Virus record (IMG/VR): IMGVR_UViG_3300035204_002571
Coordinates: 1 to 64,000 of that record
Source: a virus
Length of the DNA: 64,000 bases
Strand: one strand, 5' to 3'
Position numbers and translations under genes: made by a program
In this document: positions 1-9,800 of the stretch, in pieces
Layout: each line of letters begins with the position of its first letter
Numbering within the stretch: the stretch's first letter is position 1
Notes under the pieces: model-generated
Databases searched by the model: none
What the model saw: only the letters and a program-made list of their open reading frames with translations
Told to the model about the DNA's origin: nothing

Positions 1-2
1 AC

Positions 3-311
3 AAAAGAAGAGGCGACGGAAGAGTTATGGTTATGTTTGGAGATACCGTAGAAGATCTAAAGCTAGGTCCTCATGCGCATCTTGAGCAACAATATGAGCC
101 AGCCTGCTGGACCTTGCCTAATCCAGCAATTAGAGATAGAGATTTAATTGTAAGGTTTGATTTCAATGATGATGTAGAATATATTTACGAAGTCTTAGAT
201 GTAACAAAAGATAAGTTGTTTTATAGGCACTTTACAAGGCAGAGGTTAAGGTTAAAGAGATTAGACAAAACAGATATCGTTTATACTTATCCATATAGTT
301 TGAACGATTAG
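3..311 (+). CDS. Probable head/neck structural protein, 5'-truncated
   Basis: The reading frame is open from base 3, so the start lies upstream of the window and only the C-terminal 102 residues are visible. The first ATG (27) has no ribosome binding site and eight in-frame codons precede it, so it is probably internal. The visible part has an MFGDT motif, an aromatic/Pro stretch (CWTLPNPAIRDRD), then a beta-rich tail with YEVLDVT and a basic RQRLRLKRLDKTD segment ending in a tyrosine-rich tip. From memory this pattern resembles small conserved virion proteins found between head and tail genes of large myophages. That assignment is inference and I recognise no catalytic motif. A gap of 8 nt separates it from the next gene. 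Confidence 0.6.
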   Translation, partial: KRRGDGRVMVMFGDTVEDLKLGPHAHLEQQYEPACWTLPNPAIRDRDLIVRFDFNDDVEYIYEVLDVTKDKLFYRHFTRQRLRLKRLDKTDIVYTYPYSLND

Positions 312-319
312 GAGGTATA

Positions 320-583
320 ATGTATTGGATTAAAAACACATCAGGAAAGCCAGACGCCATGTTAACATTCGCATTTCTGGCTTTCTCAGTGGTAACATTA
401 AATATTTTGTTATCCACTTTTGGTAGAATATCTTTTAAAGAGTTTGAAATAGGCTTTCAGTCTATGGAGGCTGCAGCTATGACTGCATATCTTGCAGCAA
501 CATTTACAGCATACGTGACCAGACGTTGGACGGACAGAAAATATACTGCTGACATGGAAGGCGGGGAAAACGAAAGTGAGTGA
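320..583 (+). CDS. Small two-helix membrane protein (holin-like topology)
   Basis: An 87-residue protein with two hydrophobic segments, about residues 12-33 (MLTFAFLAFSVVTLNILLS) and 48-65 (AAAMTAYLAATFTAYV), followed by a charged tail (RRWTDRK to ENESE). An AGGAGG-type site (gattaggaggtataatg) directly supports the start. Two membrane segments with a charged C-terminus is the topology of class II holins, but no lysis enzyme is recognisable nearby, so a virion or envelope role is equally possible. It overlaps the next gene by 8 nt, which suggests translational coupling in a four-gene mini-operon of small membrane or coiled-coil proteins. Existence of the gene is fairly sure; function is not. 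Confidence 0.65.
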   Translation: MYWIKNTSGKPDAMLTFAFLAFSVVTLNILLSTFGRISFKEFEIGFQSMEAAAMTAYLAATFTAYVTRRWTDRKYTADMEGGENESE

Positions 584-947
584 AGAAGAAACTGAAGATA
601 AAAAAACTTTTGGAAGTGCAGTTTGCGGCTTTTTCAAGGGTGTTGGATTAAAGGTAAAATTAATATTTGGAGCTATAGTAGGCATATTTGGATTTATATC
701 TATTTTTCTTTTAAGAAAAAAAATAAATTCTCGTGCAATTCTTGAATTAGAATTGAAAAAAGCAAGAGAAGAATTTGAAATAGAAAAGGCACAAGAGGAG
801 ATAGATAGAAATGATGGAAAGATTTTACTTTTAGAAGAGAGAATTAAAGATCTCAAAGAGGAGATAGAAAAGCTTGATGAGTTTGAGGCACGTAAAGAGG
901 TTTCAGAAGAAGAGCTTGATGAATTTTTTGATGAACGAGGATTTTAA
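576..947 (+). CDS. Membrane-anchored coiled-coil protein, GTG start
   Basis: A 123-residue protein starting at GTG within the end of the preceding gene. It has an acidic N-terminus, one hydrophobic segment at about residues 25-46 (KLIFGAIVGIFGFISIFLL) followed by RKK, and then a long highly charged helix (about 50-115) with heptad-like Leu/Ile/Ala spacing that reads as a coiled coil. One N-terminal membrane segment plus a coiled coil is the layout of an inner-membrane spanin, but also of many unrelated structural proteins. The stop overlaps the next ATG (TAATG). Confident as a gene because of the coupled overlaps; function unassigned. Confidence 0.65.
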   Translation: MSEEETEDKKTFGSAVCGFFKGVGLKVKLIFGAIVGIFGFISIFLLRKKINSRAILELELKKAREEFEIEKAQEEIDRNDGKILLLEERIKDLKEEIEKLDEFEARKEVSEEELDEFFDERGF

Positions 948-1159
948 TGTTAAAGAAAATAAATAAACTTATACTTTTTTCTAAAAAAGAAAATAACGAA
1001 ATATATAATAAACTTGTATCTATTGCACAAAAGATTGAAAATAGACTTTCATCTGGAGAAAATTATCTTTCATTAAATACGAAAGTAATGGAAGGGCTGA
1101 TTGATGCAAGCAAGGTTGATGTAGAAAAAGGTTTAGGTCAGATAGGGGTAGAGGTATGA
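947..1159 (+). CDS. Small hypothetical protein
   Basis: A 70-residue Lys/Ile-rich protein, probably helical, with a hydrophobic patch near the N-terminus (KLILF) too short for a membrane segment. It starts in a TAATG overlap with the upstream gene and ends in an ATGA overlap with the next one, so it is supported mainly by its fit in a coupled operon. No family recognised. Confidence 0.55.
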   Translation: MLKKINKLILFSKKENNEIYNKLVSIAQKIENRLSSGENYLSLNTKVMEGLIDASKVDVEKGLGQIGVEV

Positions 1160-1626
1160 GGGTGATTTTGAATCAATTTATTTCGATGGCCGTGATAGTA
1201 TCGATTATATTTGCTCCAAGCATTAGTTGGGCCGGAGATGTCGTTCCTGCAGGAACAGAGCTTACAGAGGACTCCTACGTCTTTACGATAGAAGAGGCTA
1301 CAGCGCTCCTTACAAGAGTAGAAGAGCTAGAGGCAAAAGAGTTGGAGCTAAATAAATATAAAGAACTAGAAGCATTAAGGCTTCAGCAAATAGATTTATA
1401 TAAACTTAATCTAGATTATTCGCAATCTCAAATGGAAAGATATGCTCAATTAAATATAACAAATCAAGATCTTATTGATCGTTATAATAAAAGAGATAGA
1501 TTGCAAACTTGGGAGAATATAGGATTTTTAGCATTAGGTATGGCATTAACAGTAGGCGCCTTTGTGGCGGCAGATGCCATAACCGACCAGATGGAAGCAA
1601 GTAGTGCAACTTCAATTAGTTTCTAA
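1156..1626 (+). CDS. Secreted/membrane coiled-coil protein with signal peptide
   Basis: A 156-residue protein. Residues 1-26 form a convincing Sec signal peptide (basic start, hydrophobic core MAVIVSIIFAPS, likely cleavage after SWA). Residues 45-115 are a charged helix with repeated EL/KEL heptads, probably a coiled coil, and residues about 122-142 (IGFLALGMALTVGAFVAA) are a membrane segment. There is no lipobox cysteine, so it is not a standard outer-membrane spanin. Export to the periplasm with a C-terminal anchor would fit a lysis or superinfection-exclusion role, but this is inference. It starts in an ATGA overlap and is the last of the four small genes. Confidence 0.65.
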   Translation: MRVILNQFISMAVIVSIIFAPSISWAGDVVPAGTELTEDSYVFTIEEATALLTRVEELEAKELELNKYKELEALRLQQIDLYKLNLDYSQSQMERYAQLNITNQDLIDRYNKRDRLQTWENIGFLALGMALTVGAFVAADAITDQMEASSATSISF

Positions 1627-1676
1627 TACTAATTATTTTTTAATGAATATAGATATTAAAACTATAAGGAATATTA

Positions 1677-4600
1677 ATGGCAAAATCAAATTATCCAGAT
1701 AAGCTAGATACGTCTATCGAAATACCTGCAGTTAGAGATAATATTATTGAAGTTGGCTCAGATGTTCTCAATAGTGTGCGAACAGCTATATTTCAAATAG
1801 AAAGAACCTTGGGAATAAATCCTCAAGGCGCTGTGGGTAATACCGTTTCCGATAGGCTGAACAAAGCTTTGGATGGAAATGGAAATATTTTAAAAACAGC
1901 TCTTGACAGAGCAAATGTTCTTAGCGGTCCAATTACAGATAAAGATGTATCTAAAACGGCCGCCATCAATGAGAGCAAGCTAAGGTTAGACTATCCTACT
2001 CAGCTATTGCAAGACGAAGTATCTCAACTGATAAGTCAGCTAGATATGATCATGACAACCTTAGAAGAGCTTGCCGTGCTATTGAATGCCCATGTTCATC
2101 CTGATGCAACAAATAGACATTATGGCAAAGCAATCACAATAGAGTCAATCGACTCTACATCATCTTCAACAGGAATGGTGTCTACAGAAACAGTTACAGC
2201 TCAAGATCTTTTTGAAGGAATCTTTCAGTCTCATATAAATTATGATGGCAGTGACATATCAAAGTCTAATAGGTCGCATGAAGCAGATCAGGTATTTTTT
2301 GAAAACGAAGAAGTATCTGCATATACTAACGCAGAGGATGTCCAAGAGGCTATTGAGGATGTTTTTGGATACACTGTTGGTCAACTTGATATTCATCAGA
2401 ACAAACAGCATGACAACGGTATATTAAGAACCTCTATAATTGTTTCTGCAGAAGAAGATGATGAAGGATTTTTGCTGCTTGATGACCAATTGGTCGAGTA
2501 TGACGCGACAAGTCCTACAAACATATATCAATCGGTAGTTGTTCGATTCCCAACGCCACCAGATACGCCCGACACAGAAATAAGAAAATCAGATATATTA
2601 AAAATTACAGATAGTTCTGGATCAACTGAATACCAGGTATATAAAGTTAACTACTCACTTGATGGTTCTACCATAGAAAATATAGAAGTCTTTGGGCACT
2701 TTCCTGAGGCATCAGAGGTTGCAGCTCAGGCAAGAGTCTATAAGAATATAAATAGTGAAGCAAATCACGCCGGCCTATTAACTTGTTGCAGAGAATATCA
2801 GTCTACAACTGGAACCTCATATAGTAATGCAGACATAATACAGGTTGCAAATCCAGATTCAGCTACAATTATATCAAAAAATATAAATCCATCGGAAACT
2901 ACTTTGATATCAAACCGATATTTTAACATAACGGTCGACGATGGGAGCGAGATTGAGCTTGATATATATGAAAGCGCTGCACCTGCACAAAGCTTGGATA
3001 CTATAATAAAGAGTTTAAATGCTCAATTCGCAGAACATGGAGCAAGCGTTTCTGCCTACAGGGTAGACTTTGATGAAAATAGGCCTTCCGAATTAGCGCT
3101 TGTTCACTCGCTTCCCAGTGATTCATCTGCATCTAGAACGTTAACAGTGTCAAGAGGTGATGATGATGCACTGGACTCTTTGGGTTTAGCATCTTATGAA
3201 GACATAACTATAGATGCCGGCCTTGGAACGATATACTATATACAAGGAAAGGCTTATAATACTTTGGGCACAAAGCTGGAAGAAACAGGGCTAAACCTCT
3301 TGGAGGGAACCTCGTCTGTAACCTCTTCGTCTGTAGACTTTGTAGAGTCTGGGGTAAAAGAGGGTGATTTATTAATAATCTCTGGATCTGCAAGCGATGA
3401 TGGAACATATGTTGTTATATCTGTAACATCTAGCAGCATTACTTTGGACAACAATCAGCTATCTGGCGGAAGTTGGGCCGGAGCTTCTGATGATGATACG
3501 GCATTTTATATATATAACAATTCTATATCTTTAAGGCTTATGCAATTTGACACCTCCTCCTCAGGCGGTTCGAATGGAGCAATTGTAGATGTTTTTATGG
3601 ATTATAATAGGGATATATTTTACAATGTAAGATTGGAATACGGAATAGAGGCAAATTCAGGCGGAAATAGTCTTGTTTCTATTGTAAATTTCGAAGGAGA
3701 TCCATCTGTATACACAGAAGACGATGAAGGAGTTTTGTTTGTAGAAGAATCTGTCGATGGGCATCCTCTTTTATCTTTGGATGGCGGGCCAACAGTAGAG
3801 CTAAAGGGGTCAGAGAATACTTATATAGAATTGAAGTCTGGAAGATATGATTTAAAACTATTTATTTATATTGAAAATTCTGCTTTTATATCATTATTTT
3901 TGGCCACAAGCGATATAACAATGCGCCTGTATGGCTTTGAGGGCATTAATGAGGAAGAGAATCTGCTTCTTTCAAGAGCCTTATTTGAGTCTGGAACGTC
4001 CAGAGTGGCTGGAGCAGGCGCTGATTATCCCAGGTTATTTAGAAGACTGAGAAGGGGGAATCTATCCCAAAAAGATTTTGGAACTGATGCGATATATGCA
4101 AACCAGCAAAGGCCATTAAAAGAAACTAGATCAAACGGTGTAATATCAGGTCTTGAGGTAAGTCCATCAGATGAGCCTATAAATGATGAAAATCATTATG
4201 TATTAGATATAGTTCCTGGCGTTTGCTATGTAAAGGGAAAGAGGTTTGAGATTGGCTTAAAAGAAAATCTTGTAACAGGATTATCTTCAGATGATACAGA
4301 TAATATTTTTGTAGCAGTTGACGAATGGGGAAGCCTTGTTTTTGCATCAGCAGACGGCACGACCTGCGAATGTCCTTTTGATCCATATAATTACTGCATT
4401 TTAAGCTCTATAGAATATGATAGTGTAAATGTTGTCGCTGTAGATATGAGGCTTTTTATTGATAATCTTGACCTTACAGTCCTTAATTCGATTACAGTTA
4501 GTCCCCAGAAAGGCATGGGACATTTTTCTGATATCGGATCTGCTATAAAATATGCTAAAAGATTTTCAAAACTATACTCTAAGGCCGGAGTTCCGACTAT

Positions 4601-6845
4601 TCACTTGAAGTCTGGTGTTCATAAGGTTGTCATGAATACGGGCACTGATTTAGGAACTATTGATCAGAGTATAATAAGACAAATATCTTCAGATTATGGT
4701 TTTTATATAAACTTTCCTGTCAATATTACAGGGGAAGGCTATTCTACTGTTATAGATGCCATGAAGTTGTTTAACTCTCAAGATGAAAGCGATGACGACA
4801 GAGCAGTTGCTGGAAGTGCAGATAATGACGCTTGGCTGGTTATAGCCGGACCAAGCCTAACATCAACGCCAGACGGAAACTCTGATGTTATAAGCAATGG
4901 TTTTGTAAATTTAAGTAATTTCAGAATGAATTTGTGCGGAGTAAGGATATATGACGGAACAATAAAGGATCTATCTGGAAACAAGTTAAATTGGGGAGTT
5001 AATATCTCTGATGTTATATTTGACCATTCTGAAAAAGAAAATTTTGGGCAATATAATTGGGGAGTTGACATAAGAAAAGAGGATGCAGGTGCTGGTATAG
5101 ACTTTGGTAATGTAATTATTTCAAATTGTCAATTTTTAAATTCTATAATAAAAACAGTAGATATAAATGCAGAATATCATAAAAATATAAGTATTTTAAA
5201 CAATATATTTAGAGGATCTGGAGACGGGAATCTCGACGGCTCTGGAAATTATGCCTTTTACACAGGAGGCGCTGGTCATATTTTTGATTTTGATGCCACT
5301 CCTTCTGTAAATAATATAGAATTCAGAGGAAATATAATTGCAGATAATGATGGCGGAACAGAAGCTTATATTGATCCAAATAGTAACTTCCCATGGGGTG
5401 ATAGAATAAGCAGAAACTTGGTAGTGGGCGGCGGTGTTGGTATCGGAGTATCAAATCCATACAATACTGAGACCCTGGATAGCCCTGTCCTGCTTCATAT
5501 GAAGAGTAACGAAAATGAAGCAACAATTGTTATGGAAGAGCATATTAACGCTATAGGTGGCCCAGATGTTTTATTTCAGAAGTCACGCGATGGAGGTCTT
5601 GTTGCAGACGGGGATCGGATAGGAACTATTTTTGCATACGGCCATGATGGATCAAATTTTGAATTGGCTTGCGGTATTCGATTCCTAGTAGGAGGCGCCA
5701 CTGATACGAACGATATTCCTGGGGAGATTCGTTTTAAAACTAGATCAATAGGCGATACAAATCACAAAACCAGACTTACTATAAAAGAGGATGGAAACAT
5801 TGGGATTGGAGAAGAATTCACGGATCCTTTATACAAGCTGCATGTTATGGGAACATCTAATGATTCTACCATAACTATAGAACAAGACAATCCCGCAATC
5901 AGCGGTCCTGACCTTCGCTTCCTGAAGACCAAAGGAGGCGGGGCGGTTGAGGAGGACGATTATATAGGCAGTATACAATTTTACGGCCATGACGGAGTTT
6001 ATATTACTAATGGCAGGGCGGCCACAATATATGCGAGAGTAGACGAAGCAGATGCGTCTGCGAATGATGTACCGGGCCGTTTAGATTTTTGTACTAGACA
6101 AATTGGAGATCTCCAGGAGAGAGAGAGGCTTACTATAAAAAATGATGGAAAGATTGGAGTTGGCACCGGTCATCCATCTGCACTTTTGCATATATATGAC
6201 GGCGAATCCCAGCCGTGTATTTTAAGAATCGGAGAAAAAGGCACATTTACGCCTGGAGCATTCGATCACACTGAGTCTCTTGATAGTGCAAAGATTGAAT
6301 TTTTAGCAAATGCTGATCACAATTTCGGAGGAGCCTCTATTGAGTATGTAGCAGACGGGCTTGATAATGGTCTAAAAATAAAACCTCTTAATGCAGCCAA
6401 TTCAATCTTTATTGAAGGCGAGAATATTTATATGCCAGACCTATCAAATGGGGTTGAATGGGAGGTGCATTGGGACCAGACCGATGGGAAATTAGTTTAT
6501 TCTGCATCAACAGAGAGAATAAAAAAAGATATTAGGCCTCACAATATTGGGCTAAATGAAGTTTTAGAAATGAATCCAGTACTTTACAAGCTTAAAGGTG
6601 ATGATACAAATACTGATCGCGCAGGCCTGATAGCAGAGGAGTTATATGATGTAAACCCACTTTTAGCACTGCTTATGGATGACTATGAGTTTGATGATAA
6701 GGGCAAGAGGGGTGAGAAAAAATCTGATAATAAAGTTCCTGGAGGATGGAATTCTCAAACCGTTATTAGTGTTTTAATAAATGCTATAAAAGATTTAAAT
6801 GAAAAAGTTTTAAAATTAGAAGATGCATTGTACAATAAGGAATAA
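1677..6845 (+). CDS. Fibre protein with beta-helix and C-terminal S74 chaperone
   Basis: A 1722-residue virion fibre protein. The first 130 residues (PDKLDT motif, then a helical LLQDEVSQL stretch) form an attachment-type domain shared closely with the next gene. A long Ser/Asp/Gly-rich beta region follows. A GHFSDIGSAIKYAKRFS motif near residue 950 introduces a pectate-lyase-like right-handed beta-helix. Two similar repeats follow (each with GPD, YGHDG, R.TIK.DG.IG.G). The last about 112 residues match the S74 intramolecular chaperone of endosialidases: STERIKKDIRPH, then AGLIAEELYDVNP and a terminal helix. Ser1611 and Lys1616 have the Ser-x4-Lys spacing of the self-cleaving dyad. Known S74 domains trimerise the fibre and are then released. 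Start chosen at ATG 1677 with aagga upstream. Position before the neck genes suggests a collar or short tail fibre. Confidence 0.88.
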   Translation: MAKSNYPDKLDTSIEIPAVRDNIIEVGSDVLNSVRTAIFQIERTLGINPQGAVGNTVSDRLNKALDGNGNILKTALDRANVLSGPITDKDVSKTAAINESKLRLDYPTQLLQDEVSQLISQLDMIMTTLEELAVLLNAHVHPDATNRHYGKAITIESIDSTSSSTGMVSTETVTAQDLFEGIFQSHINYDGSDISKSNRSHEADQVFFENEEVSAYTNAEDVQEAIEDVFGYTVGQLDIHQNKQHDNGILRTSIIVSAEEDDEGFLLLDDQLVEYDATSPTNIYQSVVVRFPTPPDTPDTEIRKSDILKITDSSGSTEYQVYKVNYSLDGSTIENIEVFGHFPEASEVAAQARVYKNINSEANHAGLLTCCREYQSTTGTSYSNADIIQVANPDSATIISKNINPSETTLISNRYFNITVDDGSEIELDIYESAAPAQSLDTIIKSLNAQFAEHGASVSAYRVDFDENRPSELALVHSLPSDSSASRTLTVSRGDDDALDSLGLASYEDITIDAGLGTIYYIQGKAYNTLGTKLEETGLNLLEGTSSVTSSSVDFVESGVKEGDLLIISGSASDDGTYVVISVTSSSITLDNNQLSGGSWAGASDDDTAFYIYNNSISLRLMQFDTSSSGGSNGAIVDVFMDYNRDIFYNVRLEYGIEANSGGNSLVSIVNFEGDPSVYTEDDEGVLFVEESVDGHPLLSLDGGPTVELKGSENTYIELKSGRYDLKLFIYIENSAFISLFLATSDITMRLYGFEGINEEENLLLSRALFESGTSRVAGAGADYPRLFRRLRRGNLSQKDFGTDAIYANQQRPLKETRSNGVISGLEVSPSDEPINDENHYVLDIVPGVCYVKGKRFEIGLKENLVTGLSSDDTDNIFVAVDEWGSLVFASADGTTCECPFDPYNYCILSSIEYDSVNVVAVDMRLFIDNLDLTVLNSITVSPQKGMGHFSDIGSAIKYAKRFSKLYSKAGVPTIHLKSGVHKVVMNTGTDLGTIDQSIIRQISSDYGFYINFPVNITGEGYSTVIDAMKLFNSQDESDDDRAVAGSADNDAWLVIAGPSLTSTPDGNSDVISNGFVNLSNFRMNLCGVRIYDGTIKDLSGNKLNWGVNISDVIFDHSEKENFGQYNWGVDIRKEDAGAGIDFGNVIISNCQFLNSIIKTVDINAEYHKNISILNNIFRGSGDGNLDGSGNYAFYTGGAGHIFDFDATPSVNNIEFRGNIIADNDGGTEAYIDPNSNFPWGDRISRNLVVGGGVGIGVSNPYNTETLDSPVLLHMKSNENEATIVMEEHINAIGGPDVLFQKSRDGGLVADGDRIGTIFAYGHDGSNFELACGIRFLVGGATDTNDIPGEIRFKTRSIGDTNHKTRLTIKEDGNIGIGEEFTDPLYKLHVMGTSNDSTITIEQDNPAISGPDLRFLKTKGGGAVEEDDYIGSIQFYGHDGVYITNGRAATIYARVDEADASANDVPGRLDFCTRQIGDLQERERLTIKNDGKIGVGTGHPSALLHIYDGESQPCILRIGEKGTFTPGAFDHTESLDSAKIEFLANADHNFGGASIEYVADGLDNGLKIKPLNAANSIFIEGENIYMPDLSNGVEWEVHWDQTDGKLVYSASTERIKKDIRPHNIGLNEVLEMNPVLYKLKGDDTNTDRAGLIAEELYDVNPLLALLMDDYEFDDKGKRGEKKSDNKVPGGWNSQTVISVLINAIKDLNEKVLKLEDALYNKE

Positions 6846-6847
6846 TA

Positions 6848-9800
6848 ATGCCAAAGTCAAACTACCCAGATAAATTAGATACGTCAGTAGAGATTCCAGT
6901 AATCAGAGATAATATTACTGAGATAGGCTCTGATGTGCTTAATAGTCTTAGGTCTGCAATATTCAATATTGAAAGATCTCTTGGTATAAATCCACAAGGA
7001 GCAACTGGGAATACTGTTGCTGCAAGATTGTCGAATGCTTTGGACGAAAATGGAAACATTCTTAAAGAAGCCTTGGATCGCTCCAATGTTCTCTCGGGAC
7101 CAATTACAGATTCAGATGTTTCCAAGGTAGCAGCAGTTGACGAAAGTAAACTTCGTCTTAACTATCCAACTCAATTATTGCAAGATCAAATATCAATTCT
7201 GGATAATAAGATTGAGTTATTCATTAAAACTTTAGAGGAATTAAACGCCATAGTCTCTGCTCACGTTCATCCTGATGCAACCAATAGACATTATGCTCAA
7301 GCTATAACCGCTGTTGCTGCAGATGTTGAGGAATCATCCGTGGCAACGACAGCATTGGATGATGGAAATCTTCAAGAAGTTTTGGAAGAAATATATAATG
7401 CGCACATAAACTATACCGGTGAAGGTATTGAGTCGGAAAACAACTCTCACAAAGCATTGCAGCTTTACTATAACAACGAAGACACCTCTGACCTAATATC
7501 TTCATCAAGTGTTCAGGGAGCTATTGACGAATTAGCCTCAATGGAAGGAAAAAGTATAAGGGATGCCAATTTAAATTTTAATTCAAATGGAATAATAAGA
7601 ACCGGATCAGCTTATGATGGGTTTGAAAATGAAGAAGTGGGATCGCTCCTTGTTGAGTCAAGCACTATAACTTACAATTCGCCAGACGGATCAAGCAAGA
7701 GCTTTATATCTTTTGCATCAGGAACAACTCCGTTGGCCGAGGTTAAGCCTTTCGATATATTAACTATATTGGACTCTCCAAATGAAGATGATAATAAAGA
7801 ATATACAATATCAAAAGTTGTATTAACAACAGATGATAATATTGATTACGTAGAACTATTTGGAGGTCCAGCTTATGAGCTTACACCTGGAACCACAGCG
7901 GAAATAACCAAAAGTATATACACCAATTATAATGAGAATGGATTTAACTGTTCGGTTAGGCCAAGATACTTAAAGAGCAATACTCCAGACATACAGGTGG
8001 CGCTACCAAATGCTGCAACAATTATATCCTCAGGAATAAAGCCAAATAATCTTTTGGACGGCTCTGTTGATACAATTGCCTTGGAAATAGATGGTGGAGA
8101 TTCTGTAGAAATAACTCTTTATAATTCAAATTATGAAATACAAACTATTGACACTATAGTTGATGCAGTAAACGAATATGTGGTAGCAAACAAACTAAAT
8201 ATTTTTGCATACAAAATTCGTTCATTAAGATGCTTTGAGCTAGCAATAACTCATGTTCTTCCAAATTTTTCAGAAGATTTAAAAAATCGAACCATAAAAC
8301 TGGTAGAGGCATCATCCAATGATGCATCCGAAGTCCTTGGGATGTCTTATCTTTTAGACAGAGAGGTCGAAGGCTCTGTTGGAAATGCCTATCATATCAA
8401 TGGAAGGCTTTATGAAGATTTTGGACAAATAACGAAATATACGTCGGAATCTCTTTCTATAAACAGTGGAACAACAACCTTGGGGGCTATATCTGCTGAA
8501 TTCATTATCGAGGGAATAAGGGCTGGCGATCTCTGTGTAATAGAGGGTTCTTCTGATCCAGATGATGATGGAACATATAGAATACACTCTTTAACAGATG
8601 AGTTAATCACCCTTGATTCCGCCGGATCATCCTTGTCTGGAGAGCTTTCGGAAGAATCTGCTGTATTTATAATAAGATGTACAGCGCCAGTTGGTGAAAT
8701 GGAATTCGAAGAGATCGACGGACTCATCATGTTTGATGTCTTTGTAAATGAGAATAAAGATATTCATTACTCAAGAAAGATGAACATGGTAGGAAATCTT
8801 CAGGTAGATGAGTTTTACGCCGTAGTGTCTGATGCTTCTAGCGGATTTTTATTAGATGGAGAGGATTACACCCTGGCTATAGATACATCTGGGATGGCAA
8901 CACTAATTCAAAACCCAGGAGGAGCTACCGGAGAGGGAGTTTTCGTAGGTGCCACCGGCACTTATAAAATAATGACTTCGGATGGCATGGCGTTTGTTGT
9001 TCTTGATGTATATACCACGGAGGTTCCGACTGCAAATATAGAATGCAATTTATTGGGATTGAGTGAAGTGAACAGAACGGTACTACACCTTTGCAGAGGA
9101 GTATACTCTACTAAGCTAGGCTTTGTTCTGGGTGACTTGACGCCCGGTTCGGGCGGAGGCGTTCCCAAACTTATAGACAAAAGAATTACCGGAACTACTG
9201 ATGACACCATTATATCAGAACCATTCTTAGAGAGATACATACAGGGGCCGAGAAATGAATTGCGTGGAAGCGGAGTCATAAGGGCGGCAAGCGTAGATAG
9301 CGTTGAAGATAATGGTGATGGAACATGTACAGTAACAGTAAACGCAGGAGTCGTTGTTGTAAATGGTGTTAGATTTGAATATCTTGGAGCATATGATTTA
9401 TTATACAGATATGGCGAAGACGCTGCTGATTTAAACAACTTTTATATTGCATTAGACGGATTCGGATGCTTAGCAGTAGGCGCAGAGGTTGATCCGGCAG
9501 GAGGTACAGATTATATATCTCCATTCGCAGATCAAGTTGTTGCTAACCTTGGGTATGTAGAGCCTACAGGGGTTGCTGCAGAAAGTTTGTCTATAACTGA
9601 TCTCAGACTTTTTGTTGACCATTTAGATTATAAAGTTATAGCAGATATAACGGTTGCTAATGATCAAAGATTTGGACACTTTACGGATATTAAAACAGCT
9701 GTTGATTACGCAAGAATGTTTTCAAAAATGTTTCCCGATATGGGCATTCCGAGCATTTTTATAAAAGAGGGAACATATGAAGTAAGCGAAACAATAAAAA

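Noticed and set aside
410-856. 148-codon open frame on the minus strand
   Set aside because: It lies opposite the coupled small genes at 320-947, has no ribosome binding site or family resemblance, and is Ser/Phe-rich as expected of the complement of Lys/Glu-rich coding.
320-1626. Definite holin/spanin lysis cassette call
   Set aside because: No endolysin or lipobox is visible, so topology alone is insufficient.
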